In this document: piece by piece, positions 17,700-30,400 of the stretch | Layout: every line of letters starts with the position of its first letter | Position numbering within the stretch: the stretch's first letter is position 1 | Source of the DNA: Prorocentrum cordatum | Lineage: Eukaryota > Sar > Dinophyceae > Prorocentrales > Prorocentraceae | Direction: 5' to 3' | Assembly (NCBI GenBank): GCA_963575745.1 | Contig: CAUYUJ010019945.1 | Coordinates: forward strand, 101,001 to 165,000 | Length of the DNA stretch: 64,000 nt | Program-made: the position numbers and the translations under genes | Notes under the pieces: model-generated | The model's input: the letters and a program-made list of their open reading frames with translations, nothing else | What the model was told of the DNA's origin: nothing | Databases searched by the model: none

Positions 17700-19270
17700 C
17701 GCGTGGCGCTCCCCACATGTGCATCTATCAGCGTGGACCTGTCTGCCACGAGTCTGGGAGTGAATCTAACTGTGAATAAGTTGGGGCGCGAGTGAGTCCC
17801 AGTAGTACGAGCGCGTCTCTGCGCATGAGCCTTGGGCCTCTGAGGCCTCCTGAAACCTCCTGGGGCTTAATGGCGCCTCCTAGGGCCTCGTGTGGCCTCC
17901 TGGGGCCTTCTGGAGCCTCCTGGAGCCTCCTGGGACCTCCTAGGGAGGATTCGTGCCCAAGGAGAGGCCCAATCTATAGGAACAAACGCATTTACAACAC
18001 AGCGGATTCGAGCCACAGGAGAAAGGCAATACATAGGAGCACACGTAAAAACACCAAGGACTCGTGCCCCAGGGGAGGTCCAATCCATAGGAACATACGT
18101 AAAACACTCAGGAGTGGATACGCAGGAAAAGAACAACCGATAGAAACCTACGTAAAACACAAAGGATTCGTGCTCCAGGGGAGGCCCAATCGATGGGAGC
18201 GTACGTACAACACATAGGATTGAAGCCATTCCTGTGGCCTTCTAAAGCCTCCTGCTCCTGAGGCCTCCTGGGGCCTCCTGGGGCCTTCCAGGGCCTCCTG
18301 GTGCCTCCCGGCGCTTCCTGTGGCATCCTGGGGACTCCTGTGGCTTCCTGTGGCCTCTTTCCTGGAGTCTTCCTGTGGCCTCCTGGTGCCTCCTGAGACC
18401 TCCTGTGGCCTCCTGGGGTCTCCTGGAGCTTAAGGGCCTCCTGTGGCATCCTGGGGGGGAAGCCGTGCCCACGAGCCTGGCCACCAAACAAGCAAACCGA
18501 TTGAGACATCCTCAAATTCTGTCCCTGCTTGGGGGTGAAGACGAGCGCCTCGCTCGAGACATCCTCAGCATCTGCTCCGAAAGCGGAGGATGATGGGGCA
18601 CCAAAACAGACAAAACCGCTCGAGATGTGACCGCCATGTTGGCGCGAACGGAGGCCGTGAGATGGCCCTGGCGGCCCCCCCTCAGGAGTGCCGGAACCGG
18701 CAAACCGCTCGAGACATCTTCAGAATCTACTCCGAAAGCGAAGGATGTTGGGGCGCCGAAACTCACCGCCCACCAAACCACCCCAACCCAACCCGAAGGC
18801 CCCAATTTGCCCTCCATTTCCAGTTGGGGGGGGTCGGGGAACGTTGAGAAAACACACATGAAGCTCGTACCCCCCCCCAACCCGAAATTCGGGTCTTCGG
18901 GTTGGGTTGGGGTGGTTTGGTAGGTAGTCAGAAACAGGCAAACCGCCTGAGATATCCCCTCAATCTGAGCGCGAACGGAGGCCGTGAGATACCCCTGGCG
19001 GCCACCCCCGAGAAATGCTGGAACCAGCAAGCCGCTCGAGACATCTTCAGCATCTGCTCCGAAAGCGGAGGATGCTGGTGCACCGACGCAAGCAAACCGT
19101 CTGAGACATCCCCGCAATCTGGGCGCGAACGGAGGCCGTGCAATACCCCTGGCGGCCCACCCTTGGGAGTGCGAAAACCAGGCAACCGCATGAGACATCC
19201 TCAGGAGTGCAACATCCCCATCGCCATTACACTCTTATCGTCACCATTCGGCATCATCATACTCTGAGTG
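17700..19270 (+). repeat. Composite satellite unit A
   Basis: The unit has four blocks in fixed order. (1) A unique head containing GTGCATCTATCAGCGTGGAC. (2) A GGCCTCCTG minisatellite, 17830-17945. (3) A roughly 60-base sub-repeat with AATCYATAGGAACATACGTA, 17945-18230, then a second GGCCTCCTG array to about 18455. (4) A sub-array keyed by CTCGAGACATCC, 18480-19215, partly duplicated here. The same order occurs in units B to E. No coding frame is supported. Confidence 0.85.
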
Positions 19271-20659
19271 CATCATCAGACTTTGAGTAGGACGGGGAAG
19301 AGAGGGAGGAAGTGAGGACGAGTTGAAGTGAGGAGGGTGTGTGAGGAAGGTCCGCGCGGTCAAAGTGATTATTTACTGCTTGGAGCCCCACATATGTGCA
19401 TCTATTCGCATGGACCTGTCCGCCGTAAGTGTCTAGGCACAAGAGGTTTCGAATATAAACGGACTTGAGTATTGACAGTCTGCGAATGAATCTAACAGCG
19501 AATGAACTCGAGTGTGAATGAGTCTCTCTGCGCATGAGCATGGGGCCTCATGAAACCTCCTGGGGCTTCCTGGGGCCTCCTGGAGTCTCTTGGGGCCTCC
19601 TGGGGCCTCTTGGGGCCGCCTGTGGCCTCCTGAGGCTTCCTGGGCTTCATGGGGCCTCCTAGGGCCTCGTGTGGCCTCCTGGGGCCTCCTGGAGCCTCCT
19701 GGAGCCTCCTGGGGTCGCCTGGGGAGGATTCGTGCCCAAGGAGAGGCCCGATCTATAGGAACAAGCGTATTTAAGACACAGCGGATTGGAGCCACAGGAG
19801 AAGGGCAATACATAGGAGCACACGTAAAACACCAAGGACTCGTGCCCCAGGGGAGGCCCAATCCATAGGAACATACGTGAAACATTTAGGATTGGATACA
19901 CAGGAGAAGGGCAATCGATAGAAACAGACGTATAACATCAAGGATTCGTGCTCCAGGTAAGGCCTGATACATCGGAGCGTACGTAGAACACATGGGATTG
20001 GAGCCACTCCTGTGGCCTTCTGAGGCCTCCTGCTCCTGGGGCCTCTCGGGGCCTCCTGTTGCCTTCTGGGGCCTCCTGGTGCCTCCTGGCGCTTCCTGTG
20101 GGCTCCTGGGGCCTCATGTGGCTTCCTGTGGCCTCCAGGAGCATCCTGGAGCCTCCTGAGGCCTGCTGGAGCTTCCTGAGGCCTCCTGGAGCCTCTTGGG
20201 GCCTCCTGTGGCCTCTTGGGGCTTCCTGTGGCCTCCTGGTGCCTCCTGGGACCTCCTGTGGTCTCCTGAGGCCTCCTGGAGCCTGTCGGAGCCTCCTGTG
20301 GCATCCTGGGGAGAATCTGTGCCCACGAGCCTGGCCACCAAAACAAGCAAACCGATCGAGACATCCTCAACGTCTGGCCCCCCTTAGGGGGCGAAAACGA
20401 GCGCCTCGCTCGAGACATCCTCAGAATCAGCTCCGTAAGCGGAGGATGTTGGGGCGCAAACCAAGCAAACCGCTTGAGACATCCCCACCATTTTGGCGCG
20501 AACGGAGGCCGTGCAAAGCCCCTAACAGACCCCCCTTATAAAGTGCTGAAACCAGCAAACCGCTCGAGGCATCCTCAGAGTGTGCTCCGCAATCATCATC
20601 GTCATTGTCATTGTCATTGTCATTGTCATCAGCATCATCAGCATCAGCATCAGCATCAG

Positions 20660-20710
<51 letters not shown>

Positions 20711-20990
20711 GATCATGATAATCATCATCATCAGCATCATCATCATCGTCATCATTACCATCAACAACAGCATCATCCTCATCATCATCAGCAACATCAG
20801 CAACACCAGCATCATCATCAGCATCATCATTACATCATCATCATCCGTCATCCGTCACCCGTCATCATCATCGTCATCATCAACACCATCATCATCACCA
20901 TCATCATCATCATCATCTTCATCAGCCCCATCATCACAGCATAACATAACATACATACCATAACCTAACATCACGTAACATAACATACCA
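19271..20990 (+). repeat. Composite satellite unit B, ending in (CAT)n
   Basis: Head with GAGGAAGGTCCGCGCGGTCA and CATCTATTCGCATGGACCTG near 19343-19415; GGCCTCCTG arrays at 19541-19730 and 20000-20310; the 60-base sub-array between them; CTCGAGACATCC block 20335-20590; then a CAT/ATC microsatellite 20590-20935 and CATAACATAC-type repeats to about 20985. Confidence 0.85.
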
Positions 20991-22740
20991 TAGCCGATCA
21001 TCACGGGGAGGAGGAGAAGGGAGGATGAAGTGTGTGAGAGGAAGGTCCGCGCGGTCACTATAATGATTCATTGCGTGGAGCCTTCCATATGTGCATCTAT
21101 TAGCATGGACCTGTCCGCCGTGAGTGTCTAGGCGCAAGAGTTTTCGAATATAAACAGGCTTGAGTAGTGACGCTCTGGAAGTGAATATACTATAACTGTG
21201 GATGAGTTGGAGCGTGAGTGAATCTCAGTAGTACGAACGCGTTTATGCGCATGAGCCTGGGGCCTCCTGGGGCCTCCCGTGGATTTCTGGGGCCTCCTGG
21301 AGCCCTTTGGGGCCTCCTTGGGCCTCTTGGGGCTTCCTGTGGCCTCCTGAGGCCTCCTGGGGCCTCGTGTGGCCTCCTGGAGCCTCCTGGGGTCGTCTGG
21401 GGAGGATTCGTGCCCAGGAGAAGCCCAATCTATAGGAACAGACGTATTTAAAACGCAGTGGAGTGGAGCCGCAGGATAAGGCCAATCCACAGGAACACGT
21501 GTAAAACACTAGGACTCCTACACTATATGTGAGGCCCAATACATAGGAACATAAGTCAAACACTTAGGATTGGACACACAGGAGAAGGACCGTCTATAGA
21601 AACATACGTAACACACCAAGAATTCGTGCTCCAGGTGAGGCCCAATCTATAGGAGCGTACGTAACCACATGGGATTGGAGCCACTCCTGTGGCCTTCTGC
21701 TGCCTCCTGCTCTTGGGGCCTCTTGGGGCCTCCTGGACCCTCTTGGGGCCTCCTGGGCCTTCTGGGGCCTCATGTGGCCTCCCGTGGCATTCTAATTCCT
21801 CATGGTACCTCCGGTGGCCTCCTGGAGCCTCATGTGGCGTGCTGGAGCCTCCTGTGGCATCCTGAAGAGGATCCTGTGGCCTCCTGTGGCCTCCTGGGGC
21901 CTCCTGTGGCCTCCTATGGCCTCCTGGAGCATCCTGGAGCCTCCTGATTCCTCCTGGAGCATCCTGAGGCCTCCTGGAGCTTCTTGGGACATCCTGTAGC
22001 CTCTTGAGTTTTCCTGTGACCTCCTGATGTCTCCTGGGACCACCTGTGGCGTCCTGAAGGGGATCCGTGCCCACGAGTCTGGCCAGCAAACTAGAGTAAC
22101 CGATCAAGACATCCTCAAAATCTGGTCCCCCTTGGGGGCGAACATGGGCGCCTCGCAAACCGCTCGAGAGATCCCCGCAATCTGGGTGCGAACGGAAACC
22201 GTGCAATAACCCTTGGCGGCTCCCCCTGGGGTGTGCTGAAATCTGCGCCTCGCTCGAGACATCCTCAGAATCTGCTCTGAACGCAGACGAGCCTGGCTCC
22301 AAAAACAAGCAAGCCGCTCGAGACATCCTCGCCACCTGGGTCCCCTGGGGTGCAACATGGGCGCCTCGCTCGAGACATCCTCAGAATCTGCTCCGAAGAG
22401 AATGCTACTGCACCGAAGCAGGCAAACCGCTCGAGACATCCCCGCCATTTTAGCGCGAACGGAAACCGGGCAATACCCCTTGGCGGCTCCCCCATTGGGG
22501 GTGCGGACACCCGCGCCTCGCTCGAGACATCCTCAGAATCTGCTCTGAGCGCAGACGAGCCTGGCCCTAAAAAACAAGCAAACCGTTCGAGACATCCTCG
22601 CCACCTGGGTCCCCTGGGGTGCAAGGGGTGCAACATGAGCGCTTCGCTCGAGACATCCTCCAAATTTGCTCCGAAAGCGGATGATGCTACTGCACCGAAG
22701 CAGGCAAACCGCTCGAGACATTCCCGCTCGGGAGTAACAA
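20991..22740 (+). repeat. Composite satellite unit C
   Basis: Same block order: head near 21034-21250, GGCCTCCTG arrays at 21255-21410 and 21690-22050, 60-base sub-array between, CTCGAGACATCC block 22080-22735. It lacks the CAT tract and ends AAGAACCCCATCCTTTGGAT, the motif tandemly repeated at 41297-41412. Confidence 0.85.
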
Positions 22741-23729
22741 GAACCCCATCCTTTGGATATGGGGGTATTGATTCACTACGTGGAGCTCCCCATCTTTGCA
22801 TCTATTAGCATGGACCTGTCCGCCGTGCGCGTCTAGGCGCGACAGTTTTCGAATATAGACGGGCTTGGGTATCGACAGTCTGGGAGTGAATATGACCGTG
22901 AACGAGTTGGAGCTTGAATGAGTCCCAGTAGTGTGAGCGCATCTCTGCGCATGCGCTTGGGGACTCCTGGGGCCTGCTGAAACCTCCTGGGGCTTCCTGG
23001 TGCACCCTGGCGCCTCTTGGGACCTCCTGGGGCCTCCTGGGGCTCCCTGTGACCTCCTGAGGCCTCCTGGGGCCTCGTGGGGCCTCCTGGGGCCTCCTGG
23101 AGCCTCCTGGGGTCGCCTGGGGAGGATTCGTGCCCAGGAGAAACCCAATCTATAGGAACAGACGTATTTAAAACGCAGTGGCGTGGAGCCGCAGGAGAAG
23201 GCCAATCCACAGGATGCCTCTTGATACCTCCTGGTGCCTCCTGGAGCCTGCTGGAGCCTCCTGCGGCATCCTGCAGAGGATCCGTGCTCACGGGTGTGGC
23301 CCGCAAAATGAGCTAACCGCTCGAGACATCCTGAAACTCTGCCCCCCCTCCCCTTGGAGGCGAAACTGAGCGCCTCGCTCGAGACATCATCCCAATCTGC
23401 TCCGAAAGCGAAGGATCTTGGGGCACCGAAACAGGCAAACCGCTCGAGACATCCCCGCAATCTGGGCGCGACCGCGCGACAGGAGGCCGTGTACTATCCC
23501 TGGCGCCCCATTTTTAGGAGTGCGAAAACCAGAAAACCGCTTGAGACATCCTCAGGATCTGCTCCGACAGCGAAGGATGCTGGGGCACCGCAACAGACAA
23601 ACCGCTCGCGACATCCCCACCATTTTGGCGCGACTGGAGGCCGTGCAATACTCTTGGTGACCCCCTTTTAGGAGTGCGAAAACCAACAGACCGCTCGAGA
23701 CATCCTCAGGATCTGCTCAGCATCATAAC

Positions 23730-23806
<77 letters not shown>

Positions 23807-24133
23807 CCATACTTTGAGTGTGATGGTGAACCAGCACCAGCAGCAGCATCAGCATCATCATCAGCATCATACCGAGCATGATTACCATACCAATCATCAT
23901 CATCATCATCATCGTCATCATCATCATCATCAGCATCATCATCATCATCATCATTATCAACAGCATCGTCATCGTCATCGTCATCACCATCATCAGCAGC
24001 ATCATCAGTTTCATCAACATCATGTTCATCAGCATCACCATCATCATCAGCATCATCATCCTCATCATCATATCATCACCCGCCATCACCTCACCATCCA
24101 TCATCATTTTACCATCATCATGATCATCATCAC

Positions 24134-24168
<35 letters not shown>

Positions 24169-24252
24169 CCATATTCATCATCTTCATGATCATCATCGTC
24201 ATCATCATCGGCATCATCATTTATCATCTACATTATCAGTGCCGTCATCATA
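22741..24252 (+). repeat. Composite satellite unit D, ending in (CAT)n and interrupted by the DIRS-like element
   Basis: Head near 22795, GGCCTCCTG array 22970-23125, shortened 60-base block 23125-23215, short second array, CTCGAGACATCC block 23300-23715, then a long CAT/ATC microsatellite 23716-24230. The large mobile element begins at 24253, and unit E resumes directly after it. Confidence 0.85.
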
Positions 24253-24357
24253 TTGTATAGTCTGATTGGTTGTAGACTGCAGGTTAAGTGGGAGGGGGTG
24301 TGGGCTCAGGTAGCCATTTTGGGTCCGTAGCGTTCGGCTCTGGCCGACGCGCGGGTG
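24253..24357 (+). repeat. Split direct repeat A1 (5' end of the DIRS-like element)
   Basis: 105 bases starting TTGTATAGTCTGATTGG and ending CGCGCGGGTG; the same text occurs at 39497-39601. The first long frame starts 73 bases after its end, so it probably holds promoter or leader function. Confidence 0.9.
24310..24322 (+). other. Spliced-leader core inside repeat A1
   Basis: GTAGCCATTTTGG equals bases 3-15 of the conserved DinoSL; outside this core the flanks do not match. The same word occurs in A2 at 39554-39566. Confidence 0.6.
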
Positions 24358-24430
24358 TTCCAGGGGGCCGCGGGGCGGCCATAACCACAGCCGTACTAGT
24401 CCGCGGACTAGGTAGCGCGCCTGTGGTGCC

Positions 24431-27400
24431 ATGGCTGTGGGCTTCCTGGGGGCGCACCTGATGATCTTGGTTACGGGCGGCGCTCTCACGGTCCAAGGGG
24501 CACTTGGCTGGCTGCCGTTCGGGCGCGGGGGACAGGAGGTCCCAGCGCCGACGCCGCCAGCCCTGCCCGGGCCGACAGCGCAGCCGGCAGGCGGTGGGGG
24601 GCGAGGCAAGGGGCGAGGACCGCCCGCCAAGCCCGCGCCTGCAGGGGGAAAGGGGCGAGGGCCGCAGGCCAAGCCCCCTGGGACGCCGGGCGTCCCACCG
24701 CCACCGCGGTCAGGGTCGACTACAACGACCACGACCGCGGGCCTCGGGCGCGTAGGCGAGGGCGAGCCCACAGGCAGCCCAGCTACGCCGGCATACGGAG
24801 GTAACAACGAGCCCACGGGTGCGCCTGGGCAGCCGTCCGCCCCGGGAAACCGGACGGGCGATGGTGAGCCTGACCTGCCGCGTGGGCTGGACGGGTATTG
24901 GGGGTGGAGTGGTTGGGTCCCGCACCTGCCCCATTGGTGGGCTGGCCGGAACGTACCCCCACCGCCGCCGCCGCCACCTACCCCGCCCCCGGAGGCGGGG
25001 CCGGGTCCCGGTTGGGGCTTCGCAGCCTGGGTCTTCGAGTTCGTGGGCTACGGAGCGTGGGTAAGCTCCCCCGACCACCCGGGCACGATCCGCACGAGTG
25101 GCGGATGGATTGGATCCGCCGTCGACCGCCTGGGCGTTAAGATGCTTGGGTACTGGTGGGAGACCGCGGTCCTATGCTTTGCCCTAGGCATCTTCACGTT
25201 CGTGTTGGGTGCCCTGGCCTTCATCATGCTGTGGGCTGCCGGGGGACTCCGCTGGGCGTGGTACCAGATTACCCGGTGCTGCCAGCGACGCGGAGGCGAT
25301 GGGCCCGGCGCCCATCTTCCCCCACCCCCTCCGACCCCCTTGCTGGTGCGCTGGCGCGGGCCGGGCTTGGGCGGCGTGGTGGAGACGGAGTTCTACACAA
25401 AGGGGGTCCGCGGCCGAGGGACCAATCGGGCGTACAACCACGTGCTTCTGCGTAAGCACGGGCAGGTGGCCCGCATCAGCTGCAACTTCGCGGACCGGTA
25501 CCGACTGGACCGCCACGGGCTCAACATCAAGATCGGGCAGGTCCTGGGGTGCACCAGTCGCAAGTGGCGGCTGAACCTCGAGGAGACAGGGAATGTGCAT
25601 CTATGTCGTGCCGTCGAGTGCGCCTCCTGTCCAGTGGCGCATCCCATGCACGTCGACCAGTACGCGGCCATTGACCACACACAGATCGTGGACTTGGCTG
25701 AGCACGGAAGGGCCACGGCCTGCCGGGCAGTCGGCGTGGGACTCCGGAAGGTATTCGGGGTCGTCAAGTGGCTGCTTTGCTCACCCTGGTCGGTTCTCGG
25801 ATGGCTGTGCCGGGGCCGGCCGGAGCCCCGCTACATCACCGACGCCACGGGCTATCGCCGCCTGGACATTGATTCGGAGAGCGAGGTGGAGGCGGAGGAG
25901 CGCCCCTGCCAAGCCGCACAAGTTGGGGTGCAGCTCGCGGGTGGCGCACGCCCCCTCCAGCCGGAGGGGTGCGGCGACCGAGGGATGCAGGAGGCTACTG
26001 TCCTGCTACAGGAGGACGCGGAGGTGTCGGATGTTCCCCGGCCGGGGCATTGTCTCAATGCACAGGTGCACCTCTGCGCCCACCATGCGCAGAAGTATCG
26101 GTCTACCCTGATCGGCCGCAAGTGCAGCCTCCCCACTTGTCTCCGCATGGCGAAGGGTAGCTGCGGGGGGGCCCCGATGTGCGGGGAACATCTCCGACGG
26201 GACGAGGGTCACACCGTGCGCGTCGAAGCGACGGTCCAACCTGGGATTCTCGGGGGCCTGCGCCGCCGCATGCGGGCGCGGGCTCCAAGCCCCGCCAGGG
26301 CGCGCGATTGGACCGCGCACGCTGCCGATGGGGTTGGCATAGCGCCCGGGCCGGTCTACCCCCCGCCTCTACCTCCCCCCGCTGCACCGCCACCGCCCGC
26401 CGTGGCCCCATCTGTCGATGTGGAGCCCACGGGGGCGCAGGCCCTAGCCTCTGGGCCGCAGCCGCGTCGCACACGCTCCGCGGAAGCAAGGGCCAGCGGA
26501 CGCTCACGGTCTGCCGACCGCGGAGCCCCGGGCGATCGGATCGCCCATCACGGGTGGCTTCAGGAGCCCCTACTCGTGAAGGTCTGCCCGATACTTCCGG
26601 GCGACCCTCGGGGAGCCGAGGAGGCGTACGGCGCGCCCCCGGCGAGTCCTTGGTTTATTCTATTGGGAGAATGCGAGGGGCTCGACGCACGGGGCACTGG
26701 CGGGGACGCCCGACTTATCATCGGGACTAGCCTCGAGGGCGTCAGGGTGGAGGTCCCAGCCAGCGAGGTCGTACGGCACCCCCCTCCGCTGGAGGACGGG
26801 CGCTACCCGATAGATTGGATCAATCGGCTGCTGTACGAGGTCCCCCAAGGGGCTCGGGAAGTGGGGTTGCGTGTCATCGCCCACCACATCCCGCAGGATC
26901 TGCTGGCGATGTTACGCCAGGAGCAGTGGGGCGGTGTGGACGTGGAAAGCGCGAGCGGCTGGAGGCGGCGCTACCTGACGAACACGGAGCGCCAGCAGCT
27001 GCAGCACGACCCGGTGCGCACACTCGGCCACCATCGGCGGGGCGGCGCGCAGGGGGCGCAGCCTGCGCCCGGGATGGAGGGCTTACCCCGCCCAGCCCCC
27101 GTGGCGGCACCGTCGCGCTTAGCGGCGGCCGCCGCCGGCGTGAGCGAGGATGCTGAGGAGCCCGACCCACTCGAAATGTTCATGGATTCCTTGCGAGCCG
27201 AGGATCTCAAAGGACGGGGGGGCCAAGCGGCGGCCCTCAGTGCATTAGGTATGGCCGCGGACCTGCTCGGGGTTCCGCTTGATCAGGCGGAGCGGCAGCT
27301 GCGGCGGAGGGTCGCACAGGTGGCAGCGGCGGGCCCACTGGGGTCCGACCTAGAGCGCGCCCTCGCGGATTTGGAGGATGCGCAGCTGGAAGCGCGCGCG

Positions 27401-30400
27401 CGGGAGCGTGCTGCGGCCGCCGACAAGGTTCCCCTGCAGGGCAGCCTCTCACGCGAGGGGTCGCGGAGTCGCTCGGCGCGGGGACGGGATCCCAGCCCGA
27501 AGCAGGGACCCCGACGCGAGCTCTTCGGTGCCATGCCCCCCATCCAACCCACGGGCCCACGACGGGGCTTGCTGGGTGATCGGGACCTGCTGGCGCGCGA
27601 TGGACGCGGGGGGGCCGCTCGTGGGGCCAATCCGCTCCTCGACGGGGCCTCGGTCCTTGGCCACCTCACTGGCCAGACGCCCCACGGGGGCGGCCTGGGT
27701 GGGGAGCGAGCTGGGGGTCCAGACGACGCCGGGGCGGCGGGCGCCCTGGGCGGGCTTACAGCCGAGGCCGAAGCCCAGATCATCGAGCGCCTGGATCGTC
27801 AGAACCGCCTCACCGAACGCCACGTCCTCGCCGCCGAGCGGCAGGCGCGGGCCACCGAGGGCGACAAGAAGGCCCGGGGCACCAGGGCAGGGATCGGTCG
27901 GGACGAGGAACTTGATCTTTACATAGCCCGGGGATGCAACACCTTCGTGGTTGAGGCCTGCGAGGGGATCACGGGGAAGGACTTGTTCGACTCTCTCAAG
28001 CGCATGTGTGCGCACTCCAAGAGCACGCTCAAGACGATCGGGTTTCCCTGCCTGGTTACCAACCGTGTGGCACACGGCTACGCGGCGCTCGCCTTCGGGA
28101 CGGGCCCTCACGACCTGGCGGTGGACGACTGCGTCCCCGCGCGTGACGAGGACTTCGATGGCTATCGGCTCCCTGTGGACGACAAGCTGGAGCCCCGCCA
28201 ACGGCCCGCCACCCACATGGCGACCTGGTTCAAGAGGGCCCGGTGCGAGATCCAGATGTTCGAGTCCATCATAGGGGTCGCACACGGGGCGGAGCGTCGG
28301 CGATCGTTAGGGTTCTTGGAGGCGGCCTTCGAGAGGGACCCCTCGGAGTTCCCAGACCATTGGGTCAAGGATCTGTGGGAAGAGCTCCGAAGCACCTGGG
28401 TCGAGGAGTTACGGGAGCTGAGGCGTCGGCTATGCCGAGAGCTCGACACCGAGAACCCGAGGAGGGAGGACATCAAGTACATCCTACTCATGCCGGAGAA
28501 CGGCTACGATTTGCCCCGAACGTTCGACCTCGGGGACCCGAACGCCTACTACCAGCAGGTGGTCGTGCCCCGGCGCAAGGCCGCACTCACGCGCCTCCTC
28601 AATGGGCAGCTGAACGCCCACCTCACGAAGCGACCGCCCAAAGCGGGAGGGAGCGAGGAAATGGGCGATCCCCGGCCCACGGCGCAGGGGGATGACAGGC
28701 CCAAGGCGGGGGCTGGGCCCCAGCCGAAGGCGGGGCCCAAGGCGGGCACCGGGGCCCCAGCGGGGACAGCCCCCAAGAGGGCGTACCCAGCGGGCAAGGA
28801 ACTGACACGCCCGGAGCGGACGCGATCCGTGGCGCATGCGCCCCGCAATAAGGACAACGTCCCTATCTGCTGGGGGGCCACCACGCACATGGGCTGCTCG
28901 CGGAAGGCTTGCGATTGCCCTAACTCCCATGACCCCATCAAGTCAACGCGCGGATTGGACTACACGGTAGTCATGCAGCTCACGAGGCGCGGGGGGCTCC
29001 TTGGGACGCCCCGGATCGATCCCAAGCAGGTGGATGGGATGATTGCGCAGCTGCGCTCGCAAGCCAAGGCAGCCGAGGCCGAGAAGGTTGGCGAGGACAC
29101 TTCACCACCTGCTGCCCCTGACTCCCAGAAGGAAAAGGGCCGTGGCCGTGGCAGCGGCTCGCGAGCAGCGGGCGACCCGGGCCCGGGGCAGGCCCCGGAC
29201 GACTACACCGCGCTCCAGCTTACCGCGATGGAATCTGACCTCCGGGAAGCGGTTAAGGGCCCCGACTTCGGATGGCTCGAAGACCACGACCGCCCGCGCG
29301 CGGCGGCCACTTGGGACGCCCAGCCCGCGGGTGATGGGCCGGAGCTTCGCCTCAAACTCATGCAGGAGCTCGAATCCGAGGGCATCTTCGCGCCTCTGAA
29401 GGGGGCCAGCGAGTACTTGCAGAGCCACGTGCGCGGGCGCGTCTTGGGGGCGCGCCTGCGCGGGGAGCGGCTCACTCTGGAGCGAGCCCTCGAGGAAGCC
29501 GTGGACCGAGGCCATCGGGGTCTCAGCAGCGAGGCAGCCGACCTGCATGAGGCGCTTAGCTGCGCCGCAGGATACGTCACCGAGGGCGGGGCCGAGGTTG
29601 GCCCGGTTGCGTGGGACACCGACGGGCTGATAGGCCGCGGGTCCTATACCTTCTGGGACGGGGACACCCGCATCCAGTGGGACTTCATCGACTATCGGGA
29701 CCGCCTCGGCCCTACAGAGGAGATGGGCCAGGCGATGGGCCTGGAGGTGGGCGACACCGAGGAGCGGCAGTGCCTGCTACTGCACGTAGCTGCGGGGGTG
29801 CTCCTGCTACGCGCGGGCGAGGGCACAGGTGAGCCCAGCCCGGACGCGGTGCAGCAGTTGGCCGCGACGTATCGCCATGCACTATGGGAGGAGGCCCATG
29901 AGGCCCTGCGTGCCCTGGGCGACTCCCCGCCGTGGATCACGGCCCTGGAGGCCGATGTCCGCTCCTACGTCCACGATGCGGTGCACCCGCACCACGACAA
30001 GGACTATCGCTGCCTGGCAGCATGCCCCGTCGCCGACCTCGACGCCGTCACGCTCCAGGTGCACCGTGTCAACGGCAGTGGGCGCCTATGCGTGGACCAC
30101 CTAATGGGGACGGGGGTCGGCGCGGAGGATCACGTAATTCCGCTCCTGATCTGGCGTGGCCATATGCGCGCCTTGCGCCCACGCTCCCACGCGGAGGCGG
30201 CGGCCCTAGGCCAGCGCTGGGGGCACGCAGGACGCCTGTCCCGCGAGATCGTAAGTGTCGGCTGGCGCGAGATGCTCGATGAAGGCCCGGACGTTGAACC
30301 CACCGTCCCGGGCAAGAGCGCGCCCTGCACCCACTGCAAGGCAGCGGAAGGTCGGGCGGGCCGCGCAGTGGGACGCGCGCCAGCCTCGTTCGGGGAACAT

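Noticed and set aside
17867-23306. Gln/Glu/Pro/Gly-rich minus-strand frames (RRPQEAPGG repeats) across the satellite
   Set aside because: Translations of the GGCCTCCTG minisatellite, interrupted at every other block; no evidence of a gene.
13104-23800. CRISPR array (regular repeats in the palindrome array or the 60-base satellite sub-repeats)
   Set aside because: Spacers are themselves repeated, there are no cas genes, and the context is eukaryotic.
20474-24260. Poly-His, poly-Ile and poly-Met/Asp frames in the CAT tracts
   Set aside because: Microsatellite translation only.
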